The notes: generated by a model from the letters alone, not told the origin. A DNA stretch of 64,000 nucleotides from Acidithiobacillus concretivorus (GCF_018853445.1 NZ_JABELD010000062.1:1-64000), one strand, 5' to 3'; positions 38,437-49,015 are shown, counted from the first letter of the stretch. Made by a program: numbers and translations.

Positions 38437-39453
38437 TTACAGTTCGCGTCCTATGGCCGCTGCGACTTTATGCAGATCATCCATCAAGACCATCAACTGC
38501 TGAGGACTCAGCGCCTGATCTGCATCACACCACGCTTCTTCCGGACAGGGGTGGGATTCCACCAGCAAGCCATCGGCCCCAGCGGCAATGGCGGCTTTGG
38601 AAAGTGCCGGAACCAGCCAGGACTTACCACCGGCATGGCTGGGATCGACGATCACCGGCAAATGGGTTTCCTTCTTGAGCACCGGAATAGCCGTGACATC
38701 CAGCACATTCCGGTAGGAAGTCTCGAAAGTGCGGATGCCCCGCTCGGCAAAAATGATTTTGTGATTACCATGGGCGGCAATATATTCCGCTGCCATCAAC
38801 CATTCCTTGATCGTGGCGCTGAGGCCCCGCTTGAGGATAACCGGCACATCCAGACGCCCCACTTCCTTGAGCAGATCAAAATTCTGCATGTTGCGGGTAC
38901 CAATCTGAATAATATCCACGCCTTTTTCCAGAAAAAGGTCGATTTTTCGGACATCCATCAATTCGGTAACAATGGGCAAGCCCACTGCGTCAGCAGCCGT
39001 CCGGAAATAGTCCAGACCCTCATCACCAACACCCTGAAAGGTATATGGACTGGTGCGCGGTTTAAAAGCACCACCGCGCATCAAACGGCATCCAGCGGCT
39101 TTTACGGCCTCTGCAGCACTGCGCATCTGTTCCGGCGTTTCTACGGAACAGGGGCCGGCAATAATCTGGATTTGTTTACCACCAAAGGGAATTCCCCGTA
39201 CCTCAACTATGGTATCGGTGGACTTGAATTCACGACTGACCAACTTATAGGGTTTGAGAATGGGCATAACCTGTTCCACTGCGGGTAAGGATTCCAGCGC
39301 GCCTTCCGGCAACAAGCGTTCGTCGCCCAGCAGACCTACCACAGTTCGTTCCGAGCCTGTACTCACCATAGGCTGCAGGCCGAATTGACGAATTCGCTCC
39401 AGCAACTGCTCCATTTGCTCTGCGCTTACTTGTGGTTTGACAATGACGATCAT
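38437..39453 (-). CDS. aroF: 3-deoxy-7-phosphoheptulonate synthase (type I-beta, ACT-like N-domain)
   Basis: 338 residues. The N-terminal 70 residues form a ferredoxin-like regulatory domain (MIVIVKPQVSAEQMEQLLER), followed by the barrel with IAGPCSVETPEQM, GGAFKPRTSPYTFQG, LKRGLSATIKEWL and VIVDPSHAGGKSW. This is the Thermotoga-type DAHP synthase, the entry step of the shikimate pathway. The ACT-like domain suggests feedback control by tyrosine or phenylalanine. It lies between hisC (4-base gap) and tyrA (1-base gap). Confidence 0.95.
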   Translation of the reverse strand: MIVIVKPQVSAEQMEQLLERIRQFGLQPMVSTGSERTVVGLLGDERLLPEGALESLPAVEQVMPILKPYKLVSREFKSTDTIVEVRGIPFGGKQIQIIAGPCSVETPEQMRSAAEAVKAAGCRLMRGGAFKPRTSPYTFQGVGDEGLDYFRTAADAVGLPIVTELMDVRKIDLFLEKGVDIIQIGTRNMQNFDLLKEVGRLDVPVILKRGLSATIKEWLMAAEYIAAHGNHKIIFAERGIRTFETSYRNVLDVTAIPVLKKETHLPVIVDPSHAGGKSWLVPALSKAAIAAGADGLLVESHPCPEEAWCDADQALSPQQLMVLMDDLHKVAAAIGREL

Positions 39454-39457
39454 GGGA

Positions 39458-40555
39458 TTACAGGACCTCGCCCAGCATTTTCAGAAAACGTTGATTTTCC
39501 ACCGGCAGGCCCACACTCACCCGCAGATGATCCGGCATGCCGTAGGGGCTGAGGGGGCGCACGATCACACCACGCTGTAACAACGCCGAATACACGCGCT
39601 GCCCTCCTCCCGGTACGGCGAAGGCGGTAAAATTGCCTGCAGGGGGCAGAATTGTCAATCCAAATTTATCCAACCCCTCCGCCAGAACCTGTCTTTCCTG
39701 ACGATTATTGACGCGCGTTGCCTCCAGATGCCGGGTATCGAGCAAGGCAGCATGCGCGGCCACCTGCGCCAGGCTGTTGATATTGAAGGGTTGGCGCACA
39801 CGTTCCAGCACGGCAATCAGGTCCGGATGCCCCATTCCATAACCACAGCGCAGGCCGGCCAAGCCATAAGCCTTGGAAAAAGTCCGGGTTACCAGCAAAT
39901 TACTGAAACGTCCCAACCATTGGCGACCATCGGGATAATTTTCGTCGTCCATCAGTTCCAGGTAGGCCTCGTCGAGAACCACTAAGGCATGCGCCGGGAC
40001 ACTATCAATAAAGGTTTCCAGGGTCGCGCCGGACAATTGCGTCCCGGTTGGATTATTGGGGTTGGCGATAAATACCAGCCGCGTCTGCTCACTGAGTAAG
40101 GCTGCCATCGCATCCAGATCATGTCCGTAATTTCGGGCAGGCGCTGTCCGTACCGTCGCACCACTGGCCTGTGCAGCAATATCATAAGCAGCAAAAGCAT
40201 ATTGTGATACAATCACTTCCGTCCCTGGCCCGGCAAAAGTACGGACCGCCATTTCGATAACCTGATCCGAACCATTCCCAAAAATAAATTGCCGGGGGTC
40301 CAGGTCATGAATTTGCGCGAGGCGCGCGCGCAGTTCCGGAGCGCCACCTTCTGGATAAAGGGCCAGATCGGGCAATGCGTCACGTATTGCCGCCAGCGCC
40401 AAAGGACTGGGGCCCAGGGGATTTTCATTGGAAGCCAACTTGATGGCATCGCGTATGCCCAATTCACGTTCCAGTTCAGCCAGAGGCTTGCCAGGCTGAT
40501 AGGGACGTAAATTCGCCACACCCGGAACTGCGTACTCCAGAAAATTCAGTGTCAT
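39458..40555 (-). CDS. hisC: Histidinol-phosphate / aromatic aminotransferase
   Basis: 365 residues from ATG 40555, sharing one base with the pheA stop (TAATG). PLP aminotransferase with KLASNENPLGPSPLAL, IANPNNPTGTQL, VVLDEAYLEL and the lysine in TRTFSKAYGLAGLRCGYG. Its place among pheA, aroF and tyrA suggests it transaminates phenylpyruvate and hydroxyphenylpyruvate, perhaps as well as histidinol phosphate; this corresponds to Pseudomonas hisC2. Confidence 0.92.
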   Translation of the reverse strand: MTLNFLEYAVPGVANLRPYQPGKPLAELERELGIRDAIKLASNENPLGPSPLALAAIRDALPDLALYPEGGAPELRARLAQIHDLDPRQFIFGNGSDQVIEMAVRTFAGPGTEVIVSQYAFAAYDIAAQASGATVRTAPARNYGHDLDAMAALLSEQTRLVFIANPNNPTGTQLSGATLETFIDSVPAHALVVLDEAYLELMDDENYPDGRQWLGRFSNLLVTRTFSKAYGLAGLRCGYGMGHPDLIAVLERVRQPFNINSLAQVAAHAALLDTRHLEATRVNNRQERQVLAEGLDKFGLTILPPAGNFTAFAVPGGGQRVYSALLQRGVIVRPLSPYGMPDHLRVSVGLPVENQRFLKMLGEVL

Positions 40556-41637
40556 TAAAAAACCGCCTTGGGATAACTGCCCAGACAACGATAAAAAGAA
40601 GACTGTGCCGCCAGAGCATCCAGTACCGGGGTCAAGTCGGAATCCTGACAATGTCCCAACATATCCAGATAAAAAACATATTCCCAGACCGCAGAACGAG
40701 CGGGACGGGATTCTATGCGGGTCAGACTGATATGCGCATCGGCGAGGGGTGACAAGAGCGCGTGGAGACTCCCCGGCCGATTAATGCCCGCCACCACCAG
40801 GCTGGTTTTATCCTGACCAGTAGGACGCGTGAGGATTTTTCCGATGACCAGAAAACGTGTGGTGTTTTCTGGATTATCTTCAATGCCTGCCTGCAAAATA
40901 TTCAGGGCATAAGTTTCGGCAGCCACGGTGGTTGAAATGGCAGCACCTTGCGGATCCTGGACTGCCCGTTCTGCGGCTACTCCATTACTGGGGACATCCA
41001 CCAACTCGACTTGGGGAAGATGCGTAGCCAGCCATTGTCGACACTGGGCGCGGGTCTGGTAATGCACATAAACCTTGCGGATTTGTTCCATGGGAATATT
41101 GGCCACCAGATTATGCACAATGCGTAACTGCACCTCCCCGCAAATTTGCAGGGGATAATCCAGTAACAAATCCAGAGTCAGGTTAACAGAACCTTCCGTG
41201 CTGTTTTCCACCGGAACCACGCCAAATTGTGCCTGCCCGCCATCGACCATCCGAAAAATTTCAGGAATACTGCCAGTCGGTTGAAAAGCAGCCGAACGGC
41301 CAAAATGTTTTTGCGCGGCCATCTGCGAGAAGGTACCTGCCGGCCCCAGATAAGCGACTTGCAAGGCTTCTTCCTGAGCCAGTCCTGCCGAAATGATCTC
41401 CCGATAAATGCTGGCCACCTGGGCATCTGTAAAAGGTCCGGGATTTTCCTGCATAATCCGTCGCAAGATTTCTGCCTCACGATCAGGATGATAAAAACGG
41501 CTTTCGCCCTCAGCCCGTTTGAGTTCCCCGACTGCGTGGGCCAGATGACCCCGCTCGCTCAGTAACGCCAAAATCTTGCCATCGACCTGATCAATGGCGG
41601 CACGCAATTCTACCAGGCTGCGCGAGGATGTTTTCAA
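40555..41637 (-). CDS. pheA: Bifunctional chorismate mutase / prephenate dehydratase
   Basis: 360 residues from TTG 41637 with TAGGAG upstream. A chorismate mutase domain (about 1-90; LRAAIDQVDGKILALLSERG), a prephenate dehydratase domain (VAYLGPAGTFSQMAAQKHF; GVVPVENSTEGSVN) and a C-terminal ACT regulatory domain (NRPGSLHALLSPLADAHISL with ESRPAR). It makes phenylpyruvate from chorismate and is normally inhibited by phenylalanine. It lies between serC and hisC. Confidence 0.97.
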   Translation of the reverse strand: MKTSSRSLVELRAAIDQVDGKILALLSERGHLAHAVGELKRAEGESRFYHPDREAEILRRIMQENPGPFTDAQVASIYREIISAGLAQEEALQVAYLGPAGTFSQMAAQKHFGRSAAFQPTGSIPEIFRMVDGGQAQFGVVPVENSTEGSVNLTLDLLLDYPLQICGEVQLRIVHNLVANIPMEQIRKVYVHYQTRAQCRQWLATHLPQVELVDVPSNGVAAERAVQDPQGAAISTTVAAETYALNILQAGIEDNPENTTRFLVIGKILTRPTGQDKTSLVVAGINRPGSLHALLSPLADAHISLTRIESRPARSAVWEYVFYLDMLGHCQDSDLTPVLDALAAQSSFYRCLGSYPKAVF

Positions 41638-41648
41638 AACCTACGCTC

Positions 41649-42737
41649 CTAGTTGTGCTTGCGGGCAAAGTCCCGCATGAAATCCACTAATGCCTGCACG
41701 CCGGTCTCGGGCATGGCGTTATATATGGATGCGCGCATCCCACCCAGCAGGCGATGGCCTTTGAGTTGGAGCAAATGCTGAAGTTCGGCTTCCTGGAGGA
41801 ATGCCTTGTCCAGATTGGCGTTTCTCAGGGTAAAGGGCACATTCATCCAGGACCGGTTACGCTGTTCAATCGGATTGGCATAAAAACCCTCTGATCCGTC
41901 TATGGCCTGATACAGCAATTTCGCTTTGTGCGCATTGCGTTCAGCCATAGCTTGCAGGCCACCGGTTTTTTTCAGCCATTTGAATACCAAACCGGCCACA
42001 TAAATAGCAAATGTGGGCGGGGTATTATGCATGGATCCTTCTTTGGCTTGCACGGCATAATCCAGCATGGTCGGCGTATTGGCCGGGGCATGTCCCAACA
42101 AGTCTTCACGCACAATGACCAGGGTCAAGCCAGCAGGACCAATATTTTTCTGGGCACCCGCATAAATCAGCCCAAACTGGCTGACATCCACGGGGCGAGA
42201 TAAAATATGGGAAGATGCATCACTGACCAGCGGAATATCTCCCAGCTCCGGCACAAAATCAAATTCCACGCCACCGATGGTTTCATTGCCGGCAATATGC
42301 ACATAAGCAGTGTCTTTGCTGACCTGCCATTCGGACTGGGGCGGCACCAGACGTGCCTGACGATCAGCATTACTCGCAGAAACTTCCACCTCAGCAAAAC
42401 GCCGCGCCTCATTCAAGGCTTTTTCCGACCAGATACCCGTTTGCACATAGCTGGCTTTATGATGCCCGCGTAATAAATTGAGCGGAACCATGGCAAACTG
42501 GAGGGTGGCACCGCCTTGCAAAAACAGAACTTTGTAATTGTCTGGAATGTTCATGAGATCACGGAGATCTTGCTCGGCTTCCGCAATAATCTGCATGTAG
42601 TCCGCACCACGATGGCTCATTTCCATGACAGAAATGCCACGACCATGCCAATCCAGCATTTCCGCCTGCACTTGCTCCAGCACCGCAGGCGGCAACATGG
42701 CGGGACCCGCACCAAAATTATATACCGGCTGATTCAT
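41649..42737 (-). CDS. serC: Phosphoserine aminotransferase
   Basis: 362 residues. MNQPVYNFGAGPAMLPPAVLE is the family start; LFLQGGATLQFAMVP, SDASSHILSRP and YAGAQKNIGPAGLTLVIV (PLP lysine) follow. Used in serine synthesis and possibly pyridoxal phosphate synthesis. It starts 3 bases after the gyrA stop. Confidence 0.98.
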   Translation of the reverse strand: MNQPVYNFGAGPAMLPPAVLEQVQAEMLDWHGRGISVMEMSHRGADYMQIIAEAEQDLRDLMNIPDNYKVLFLQGGATLQFAMVPLNLLRGHHKASYVQTGIWSEKALNEARRFAEVEVSASNADRQARLVPPQSEWQVSKDTAYVHIAGNETIGGVEFDFVPELGDIPLVSDASSHILSRPVDVSQFGLIYAGAQKNIGPAGLTLVIVREDLLGHAPANTPTMLDYAVQAKEGSMHNTPPTFAIYVAGLVFKWLKKTGGLQAMAERNAHKAKLLYQAIDGSEGFYANPIEQRNRSWMNVPFTLRNANLDKAFLQEAELQHLLQLKGHRLLGGMRASIYNAMPETGVQALVDFMRDFARKHN

Positions 42738-42740
42738 GAT

Positions 42741-45281
42741 TTATTCCTGGGGCAGTTCGGACTGCTCCCCCTCCTCTTCATCCGTCTCTGCAATAAGTGC
42801 CAAACCGGCAAGCTGTTCGCCCTCGCCCAGGTTAATCAAACGCACCCCCTGGGCATTACGACCCGTGCGCCGGATGCTATCCACCGCAATTCGGATTAAG
42901 GTGCCGTGGTCGGAGACCAACATCAACTCGTCCCGCTCCGTCACTGCCAGAGCACCAACCACATTCCCGTTGCGTTCATTCGTCTGAATGGCGATGACCC
43001 CTTTACCCCCGCGATTGGTCCGGCGATATTCCTCGACCGTCGTGAGCTTGCCATAACCATTGGCTGTCGCTGTCAGTACGATCTGATTCGCATCGACCAG
43101 TTCCGCAGAAATCACCCGATCGTTTTCTGCCAGACTGATGCCCCGTACACCCCGGGTATTGCGTCCCATGGCCCGGACCTTTTCTTCCGGGAAACGGACC
43201 GCCATGCCGTGACGGGTAAAGAGCATGACTTCGCGTTGTCCATCGGAGAGGCAAACGCTTACCAGCCGATCTCCGTCATCGAGATTGATGGCGTTAATAC
43301 CCTGACTACGCGGTCGGGAATAATCCATAACCGGGGTTTTTTTGACAACTCCATGTGCAGTTACCATGCACACAAATTGTCCTTCGGTGAAATCACGCAC
43401 TGCTAACACTGCAGTAATACGTTCGGTGGGAGCCAGCGACAGCAGATTTACAATCGGCTTGCCCTTGGCACCGCGACCCGCCTGGGGTAACTGATAAATT
43501 TTCTGCCAAAAAACCTTGCCGAGGTTACTGAAAAACAGGCAGTAAGCATGGGTAGAAGCACAAAACATCCGCTCCACAAAGTCTTCTTCCTTGGTGGTCG
43601 TCGCCATTTTTCCTTTACCACCGCGACGCTGGGCATTAAATACGGTGACCGGTTGGGCTTTGATATAACCGGCATGGGTGAAAGTCACCACCATTTCTTC
43701 TTCGGCAATGAGATCTTCATTGGAAATATCGCCGGTATCAGCCACAATTTCACTGCGTCGGACATCCCCATACTGATCAAGAATGGCCACCAGTTCTTCG
43801 CGAATGACTTCCATCAAACGCCGATGCGACCCGAGAATCTCCAGTAATTCCTTAATGCGATCCAGCAAGCCCAGGTACTCATCACGGATTTTATCCTGCT
43901 CCAGACCAGTCAGCCGATGTAAACGCAAGTCGAGAATTGCCTGCGCCTGGGTTTCAGAAAGGTGATAACCATCAGCCTGCATCCCGTCAGAGGGTTCGCC
44001 ACGCTCGGCAAGCAGGGCAGCCACCATCCCCGGTTCCCAGACCCGCGCCAGCATTTTGGCCTTGGCCTCGGCTGGATTGGCCGCTGCACGAATCAGACTG
44101 ATGAGCGGATCGATGTTCACCAGAGCCACTGCCAAACCTTCCAGAATATGAGCACGATCACGCGCTTTTTTCAGTTCAAAAATGGTGCGGCGGGTAACGA
44201 CTTCCCGACGATGCTGAATGAAAGCATCGAGCAGCTCACGTAAACCCAAAGTCCGGGGCGCACCATCAAGCAAAGCCACCATGTTGATATTGAAAACACT
44301 TTGCATGGCCGTATGCTGGAACAGATTATTGAGCACCACATCTGCATTGGCATCGCGCTTCAGCTCAATGGCAATGCGCATCCCTGACTTATCCGACTCA
44401 TCGCGCAGGTCACTGATGCCTTCCAGGCGTTTTTCCTTGACCATTTCAGCAATGCGTTCAATCAGGCGAGCCTTATTCACCTGATAGGGCAATTCCGTAA
44501 CAATAATACTCTGCCGATTGGTTTTTTTGTCCGTTTCAAATTCGGTACGCGCACGCATGACCACGCGGCCCCGCCCACTGCGATACGCTTCGATACTGCC
44601 AGCCCGGCCAAGAATGTAGCCGGCCGTCGGGAAATCGGGTGCAGGCACCAGATCGAACAAATCTTCATCAGATGTCTGCGGGTCATCTACCAAGGCCAGA
44701 CAGGCATTGATGATTTCGGTCAGGTTATGAGGGGGGATGTTGGTGGCCATACCCACTGCAATACCCGCCGAACCGTTGATGAGCAGATTTGGGATACGTG
44801 CTGGCATGACCAGCGGTTCCCATTCTTTCTCGTCGTAGTTGGGGCCAAAATCGACCGTTTCTTTTTCCAGATCGGCGAGCATTTCGTGGGCAATGCGCGA
44901 CATGCGCACCTCGGTATAACGCATGGCCGCCGGACTATCACCATCCACCGAACCAAAGTTACCCTGGCCGTCAATGAGTGGATAGCGCATGGAAAAATCC
45001 TGGGCCATACGCACCATGGTGTCATAAACGGCAGTATCTCCATGCGGATGATATTTACCAATGACATCACCCACCACGCGGGCAGATTTCTTGTAGGGCT
45101 TGTTCCAGTCGTTATTCATCTCGTGCATGGCAAAAAGCACCCGTCGATGTACCGGTTTCAGGCCATCACGGGCATCCGGAAGCGCCCGTCCGACGATCAC
45201 ACTCATGGCGTAATCGAGGTAGGACTGGCGCATTTCCTTTTCGAGACTGACGGGAATGGTTTCTTTGGCGAACTCTATCAT
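42741..45281 (-). CDS. gyrA: DNA gyrase subunit A
   Basis: 846 residues. The catalytic tyrosine is in [10 protein letters not shown]. The quinolone region reads [13 protein letters not shown], with threonine at the position of E. coli Ser83 and aspartate at 87; Thr83 is the wild-type state in some genera such as Pseudomonas. The GyrA box lies in AQRRGGKG, and a six-bladed C-terminal DNA-wrapping domain follows, ending in an acidic tail. It introduces negative supercoils with GyrB, which is not in the window. Confidence 0.98.
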   Translation of the reverse strand: MIEFAKETIPVSLEKEMRQSYLDYAMSVIVGRALPDARDGLKPVHRRVLFAMHEMNNDWNKPYKKSARVVGDVIGKYHPHGDTAVYDTMVRMAQDFSMRYPLIDGQGNFGSVDGDSPAAMRYTEVRMSRIAHEMLADLEKETVDFGPNYDEKEWEPLVMPARIPNLLINGSAGIAVGMATNIPPHNLTEIINACLALVDDPQTSDEDLFDLVPAPDFPTAGYILGRAGSIEAYRSGRGRVVMRARTEFETDKKTNRQSIIVTELPYQVNKARLIERIAEMVKEKRLEGISDLRDESDKSGMRIAIELKRDANADVVLNNLFQHTAMQSVFNINMVALLDGAPRTLGLRELLDAFIQHRREVVTRRTIFELKKARDRAHILEGLAVALVNIDPLISLIRAAANPAEAKAKMLARVWEPGMVAALLAERGEPSDGMQADGYHLSETQAQAILDLRLHRLTGLEQDKIRDEYLGLLDRIKELLEILGSHRRLMEVIREELVAILDQYGDVRRSEIVADTGDISNEDLIAEEEMVVTFTHAGYIKAQPVTVFNAQRRGGKGKMATTTKEEDFVERMFCASTHAYCLFFSNLGKVFWQKIYQLPQAGRGAKGKPIVNLLSLAPTERITAVLAVRDFTEGQFVCMVTAHGVVKKTPVMDYSRPRSQGINAINLDDGDRLVSVCLSDGQREVMLFTRHGMAVRFPEEKVRAMGRNTRGVRGISLAENDRVISAELVDANQIVLTATANGYGKLTTVEEYRRTNRGGKGVIAIQTNERNGNVVGALAVTERDELMLVSDHGTLIRIAVDSIRRTGRNAQGVRLINLGEGEQLAGLALIAETDEEEGEQSELPQE

Positions 45282-45349
45282 CTGGAGACGGGATATCCTT
45301 GATTATTTTAACGCGGCATTATGCCACAACAGGACGCTTTCTGCATGCT

Positions 45350-46387
45350 TCAGCCACGCTGATTGGCAAGACTGTGCAGATAGTCCGGCCGAGCCACCCC
45401 TTTTTCAGTAATAATCGCCGTTATAAGGGCAGCGGGTGTGACATCAAAAGCCGGATTCCGCACTTTAACACCCGCCGGAGCCACATCATGCCCCGCACAC
45501 TGCCGGACTTCGCTGTCCGGGCGCTCTTCAATAATGATCCCTTCTCCGGCGGGCATGGCGAAATCTACCGTACTTAAGGGTGCGGCCACATAAAAGGGGA
45601 TCTGATGATATTGTGCCAATACCGCGAGACTATATGTTCCGATTTTATTGGCTGTATCCCCATTGGCGGCAATCCGGTCAGCGCCTACAATCACGGCCTG
45701 AATAAGCCCCTGCTGCATGAGATAGGCCGCTGCACTATCCGCATTCAGGTAAAAGGGAATGCCGTCCTTCTGGAGTTCCCAGGCGGTCAGACGCGCACCC
45801 TGCAACCAGGGCCGGGTTTCGTCAGCATACACCTGCAATTGTTTTCCGGCAGAAATGCCCGCCCGGATGACGCCCAGCGCAGTACCGTAGCCCCCCGTGG
45901 CCAGACTCCCGGTATTGCAGTGCGTGAGGATGCCCCCTTGCTCGGGTAACAAGGCGGCACCATGACGGCCCATCTGTTGATTATCAGCGATGTCCTGTTC
46001 CAGCAGGTCATGGGCGGCCTGCAGCAATAATGTCGCAGCCCGGTCGGCAGCACTTTCGCCTTGCGCCAGCGTTAATTGACGATCTGTTGCCCAGGCCAGA
46101 TTGACGGCTGTGGGTCGCGCCGCCTTGATTTCCGCTGCCGCCCCTGCCAGACGCTGCTGCCAATCAGAAAATTGCTGCATTTCCTGCACAGCCAATGCCA
46201 TGGCATAAGCCGCAGTCACGCCTATAGCCGGCGCCCCGCGTACCACCATTTGGGTAATGGCCACAGCCACCTCGCGATAGTCCCCCAGCTGCAACCAGAT
46301 TTCCTGTTGTGGTAACAAGCGTTGATCGAGCAGACAAAGCTGATGATCTTCCCAACGAATGGCACGAATATTATCGACTATGGGCAC
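45350..46387 (-). CDS. mtnA: S-methyl-5-thioribose-1-phosphate isomerase
   Basis: 345 residues from GTG 46387 with AGGAGA upstream; the open frame extends 16 codons further but without a ribosome site. The catalytic cysteine is in ILTHCNTGSLATGGYG and the catalytic aspartate in IVGADRIAANGDTANKIG. It converts methylthioribose 1-phosphate to methylthioribulose 1-phosphate in methionine salvage. It precedes gyrA as in Pseudomonas; the rest of the salvage pathway except mtaD is absent here. It shares a 149-base divergent promoter region with rlmI. Confidence 0.95.
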   Translation of the reverse strand: MPIVDNIRAIRWEDHQLCLLDQRLLPQQEIWLQLGDYREVAVAITQMVVRGAPAIGVTAAYAMALAVQEMQQFSDWQQRLAGAAAEIKAARPTAVNLAWATDRQLTLAQGESAADRAATLLLQAAHDLLEQDIADNQQMGRHGAALLPEQGGILTHCNTGSLATGGYGTALGVIRAGISAGKQLQVYADETRPWLQGARLTAWELQKDGIPFYLNADSAAAYLMQQGLIQAVIVGADRIAANGDTANKIGTYSLAVLAQYHQIPFYVAAPLSTVDFAMPAGEGIIIEERPDSEVRQCAGHDVAPAGVKVRNPAFDVTPAALITAIITEKGVARPDYLHSLANQRG

Positions 46388-46536
46388 AGAGAATCTCCTG
46401 AGTGGCGGACTTCGGGCGCGCCGGATAAAATACACGGCGCACTCAATATACGGATCAACGAAATATCTGTAAAATGCGGGACCTTACCCGCCCCCGAAAT
46501 GCCGGGGCAACTTTCCTTTTCCTATAGGTTTTGATC

Positions 46537-47751
46537 ATGTCTGCCACCCACCATTACCCTGTTCTGCGCCTGCGCCCCAAAGAAGACCGCCGTTTACGTG
46601 CCGGTCACCTCTGGATTTACAGCAACGAAATTGACGTCGCCCAAACACCCCTGCATGCCATCATCCCCGGTAGTGTCTGCAGAGTAGAAGATGCCCAAGG
46701 GAAAGCCATCGGCCTGGCGCATATCAACCCGCACACCCTCCTCTGTGGACGCCTGCTCAGCCGCGATCCTCATCTCCTGATTAATCAGGAGTTTTACCAG
46801 GAGCGGCTGCAACAGGCGTTGCGCATGCGTGAAAAATTGTTTTCCGCACCTTTTTACCGTTTGGTGCATGGCGAGGGAGATGGCCTGCCCGGCCTGATTA
46901 TTGATCGCTACGAAGACACACTGGTCCTGCAGCCTGGCAGTCTGGGCATGGATCGGGACATCGCCCTGATTGCCAACGCCCTGCAAGCACTTTTACACCC
47001 CACGGGCATCTTATTGAAAGCTGGCGGCGCAGCGCGGCGTCTGGAAGGTTTGGAAGATCGGGTAGAGGTTCTATTCGGACAGGTTCCGGAGCGCCTGCAG
47101 ATTTGGGAGAATGATTGCTTATTTGAGATGGACCCGCGCGGCGGTCAAAAAACCGGATGGTTTTACGACCATCGCGCCAATCGTCGCCGCCTGCTGAACT
47201 ATGCCCCCGGTAGACGCGTTCTGGATTGCTTTGCCTATCTCGGCGCTTTCAGTATTCCTTTGGCCAAGGCCGGGGCGCTTGAAGTCACCGCAGTAGACAG
47301 CTCAGCGCCCGCTCTGGCCTTGCTGGAAGAAAATGCCCGGCGCAATGCCGTAGCACCTATTCGCATTATGCACGATGATGCCATGGAAACTTTAGCTCGA
47401 CTTCGGGACCGTGGTGAGCAGTTTGATCTGATCGTCCTCGACCCTCCGGCATTGATCAAATCCAAAAAGGATTTCAAGGAAGGCAGCATTGCCTACCGGC
47501 GCTTCAATGATCTGGCCATGCGCCTACTCGCGCCTGGCGGTATTTTGTTCACGGCCTCGTGCTCCCATCATCTCAACCGCGAAACGCTGCTTGGCCAGAT
47601 TGCCTTCGGAGCGCAAAGAGGCGATTACGCCATCATCGGCGAAGGAACCCAGGACATGGATCATCCCATCCACCCGGCTGTGCCCGAAAGCAGCTATTTG
47701 AAAGGTTTTTATGTACATCGACGCGAATTGATTGCGGACGAACCGGAGTAA
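46537..47751 (+). CDS. rlmI: 23S rRNA (cytosine(1962)-C(5))-methyltransferase RlmI
   Basis: 404 residues from ATG 46537; a TTG two codons upstream is less likely. An N-terminal PUA domain (LRPKEDRRLRAGHLWIYSNE), a linker domain, and a Rossmann methyltransferase domain with VLDCFAYLGAFSIPLAKAG, the LIVLDPPALIKSK motif and the cysteine in FTASCSHHL. It methylates C1962 of 23S rRNA. Divergent from mtnA and followed by tRNA-Thr. Confidence 0.93.
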   Translation: MSATHHYPVLRLRPKEDRRLRAGHLWIYSNEIDVAQTPLHAIIPGSVCRVEDAQGKAIGLAHINPHTLLCGRLLSRDPHLLINQEFYQERLQQALRMREKLFSAPFYRLVHGEGDGLPGLIIDRYEDTLVLQPGSLGMDRDIALIANALQALLHPTGILLKAGGAARRLEGLEDRVEVLFGQVPERLQIWENDCLFEMDPRGGQKTGWFYDHRANRRRLLNYAPGRRVLDCFAYLGAFSIPLAKAGALEVTAVDSSAPALALLEENARRNAVAPIRIMHDDAMETLARLRDRGEQFDLIVLDPPALIKSKKDFKEGSIAYRRFNDLAMRLLAPGGILFTASCSHHLNRETLLGQIAFGAQRGDYAIIGEGTQDMDHPIHPAVPESSYLKGFYVHRRELIADEPE

Positions 47752-47783
47752 TCTTAACCATGGGGCGGGCATGGGGTGGATTC

Positions 47784-47812
47784 TTGTCGCGCTGCCCCAT
47801 GACAGGTACAAT
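47784..47812 (+). promoter_or_regulatory. Predicted sigma-70 promoter of tRNA-Thr
   Basis: TTGTCG (47784-47789) and TACAAT (47807-47812) are 17 bases apart, immediately upstream of the tRNA-Thr gene. Confidence 0.6.
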
Positions 47813-47821
47813 CGCGCCCAC

Positions 47822-47897
<76 letters not shown>

Positions 47898-47955
47898 TAT
47901 AAAACAGTCACTTAGCGCAACTTGCTGGGTGTTTTTTTGCGTCTAATTGACTTTT

Positions 47956-47983
47956 TGCCCAAATAATGCCCAAACCGTGCCCA
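47956..47983 (+). repeat. Three direct repeats of TGCCCA at 11-base period
   Basis: TGCCCA occurs at 47956-47961, 47967-47972 and 47978-47983, exactly one helical turn apart, between the tRNA and the integrase gene. Arm-type binding sites of integrases near an att site often look like this. The sites could also act in control of the integrase gene, which starts 28 bases later. Confidence 0.5.
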
Positions 47984-48010
47984 GATTAGGCATCGGATAA
48001 GGGGGTAAAA

Positions 48011-49015
48011 ATGGCTGCAATTCGACCACGAAAAGACCGTGACGGGGTCGTCATCGGGTATCAAGTTCAGGTCCAGCGCAAAGGGTATCCATCCCAGACT
48101 AAAACTTTTCGCAGCAAGGCCGACGCTCAGGCTTGGGCAACCATCGTTGAATCGGAAATGCAGCGTGGGGTCTGGCGGGACCGTTCCGAAAGTGAAAACA
48201 CTACCTTAATGGAAGCCTTTGACCGTTATGCGGAAGAAATCATCCCGTCTAAGAAATCTGGCAACAGAGAGATGGGCTTTTTGCACCAATGGCAAACCCG
48301 ACCCATTGCCAAGATGTTTCTGGCATCCATCCGAGGTAAAGATGTCGCTGCCGCCATGAGAAATATGGAATCCGAAGGCAAATCCCCCAATACTATTCGT
48401 CTACATTTGGTCCTGCTTTCACACCTGTTCACCATCGCCCGCAAGGAATGGGGTATGGAATCCCTCAATAATCCCGTGGAACTGGTCCGCAAACCCAAAC
48501 TGCCAAGGGGTAGAGACCGCCGCTTGGTTGGCGATGAAGAAACCCGATTGCTGGATGCTTGCCAAACTATCAGTCCCGAACTGGCATCCATTGTGGGTAT
48601 CGCCATTGAAACCGCTATGCGCCAAGGGGAAATTATGGGCATGACTTGGAATAAGGTGGATTTGAAGCGCCAGACCGTTACTTTGGAAGATACCAAGAAT
48701 GGTGAAAAGCGCATCGTGCCGCTGACTACTAAAGCCACTCAGATATTACGTGACTTGCCACGTAATTTGGATGGTAAGGTATGGACCTACACCGATGATG
48801 GTATGCGAACAAGCTATAAAAGAGCCTGCAAACGTGCGGGCATCAAAGGTCTGACCTTCCATGACTTGCGCCACGAAGCTACCAGCCGTCTGTTTGAAAA
48901 AGGGCTTGCCCTCATGCAGGTTTCGGCCATCACCGGCCACAAGAACATGCAAATGCTGAAAAGGTACAATCACCTGAAACCGGAAGATTTGGTCAAGCTA
49001 TTGAACGGTGGATAA
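48011..49015 (+). CDS. Tyrosine-type site-specific integrase
   Basis: 334 residues. An N-terminal DNA-binding segment (RPRKDRDGVVIGYQVQVQRK), a SAM-like core-binding domain (about 60-160) and the catalytic domain with the R-H-R-H-Y set: Arg in ETAMRQGEIMG, His and Arg in FHDLRHEATSRLF, His in ITGHKNMQML and Tyr in KRYNHL. All five residues are present, so it may still be active. It sits beside tRNA-Thr, transcribed away from it. Phage or island integrase; no excisionase gene is seen. Confidence 0.93.
   Translation: MAAIRPRKDRDGVVIGYQVQVQRKGYPSQTKTFRSKADAQAWATIVESEMQRGVWRDRSESENTTLMEAFDRYAEEIIPSKKSGNREMGFLHQWQTRPIAKMFLASIRGKDVAAAMRNMESEGKSPNTIRLHLVLLSHLFTIARKEWGMESLNNPVELVRKPKLPRGRDRRLVGDEETRLLDACQTISPELASIVGIAIETAMRQGEIMGMTWNKVDLKRQTVTLEDTKNGEKRIVPLTTKATQILRDLPRNLDGKVWTYTDDGMRTSYKRACKRAGIKGLTFHDLRHEATSRLFEKGLALMQVSAITGHKNMQMLKRYNHLKPEDLVKLLNGG

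Noticed and set aside
42741-45281. Quinolone-resistance substitution in GyrA (Thr where E. coli has Ser83)
   Set aside because: Threonine at this position is the natural state in several genera, so it is not evidence of selection.
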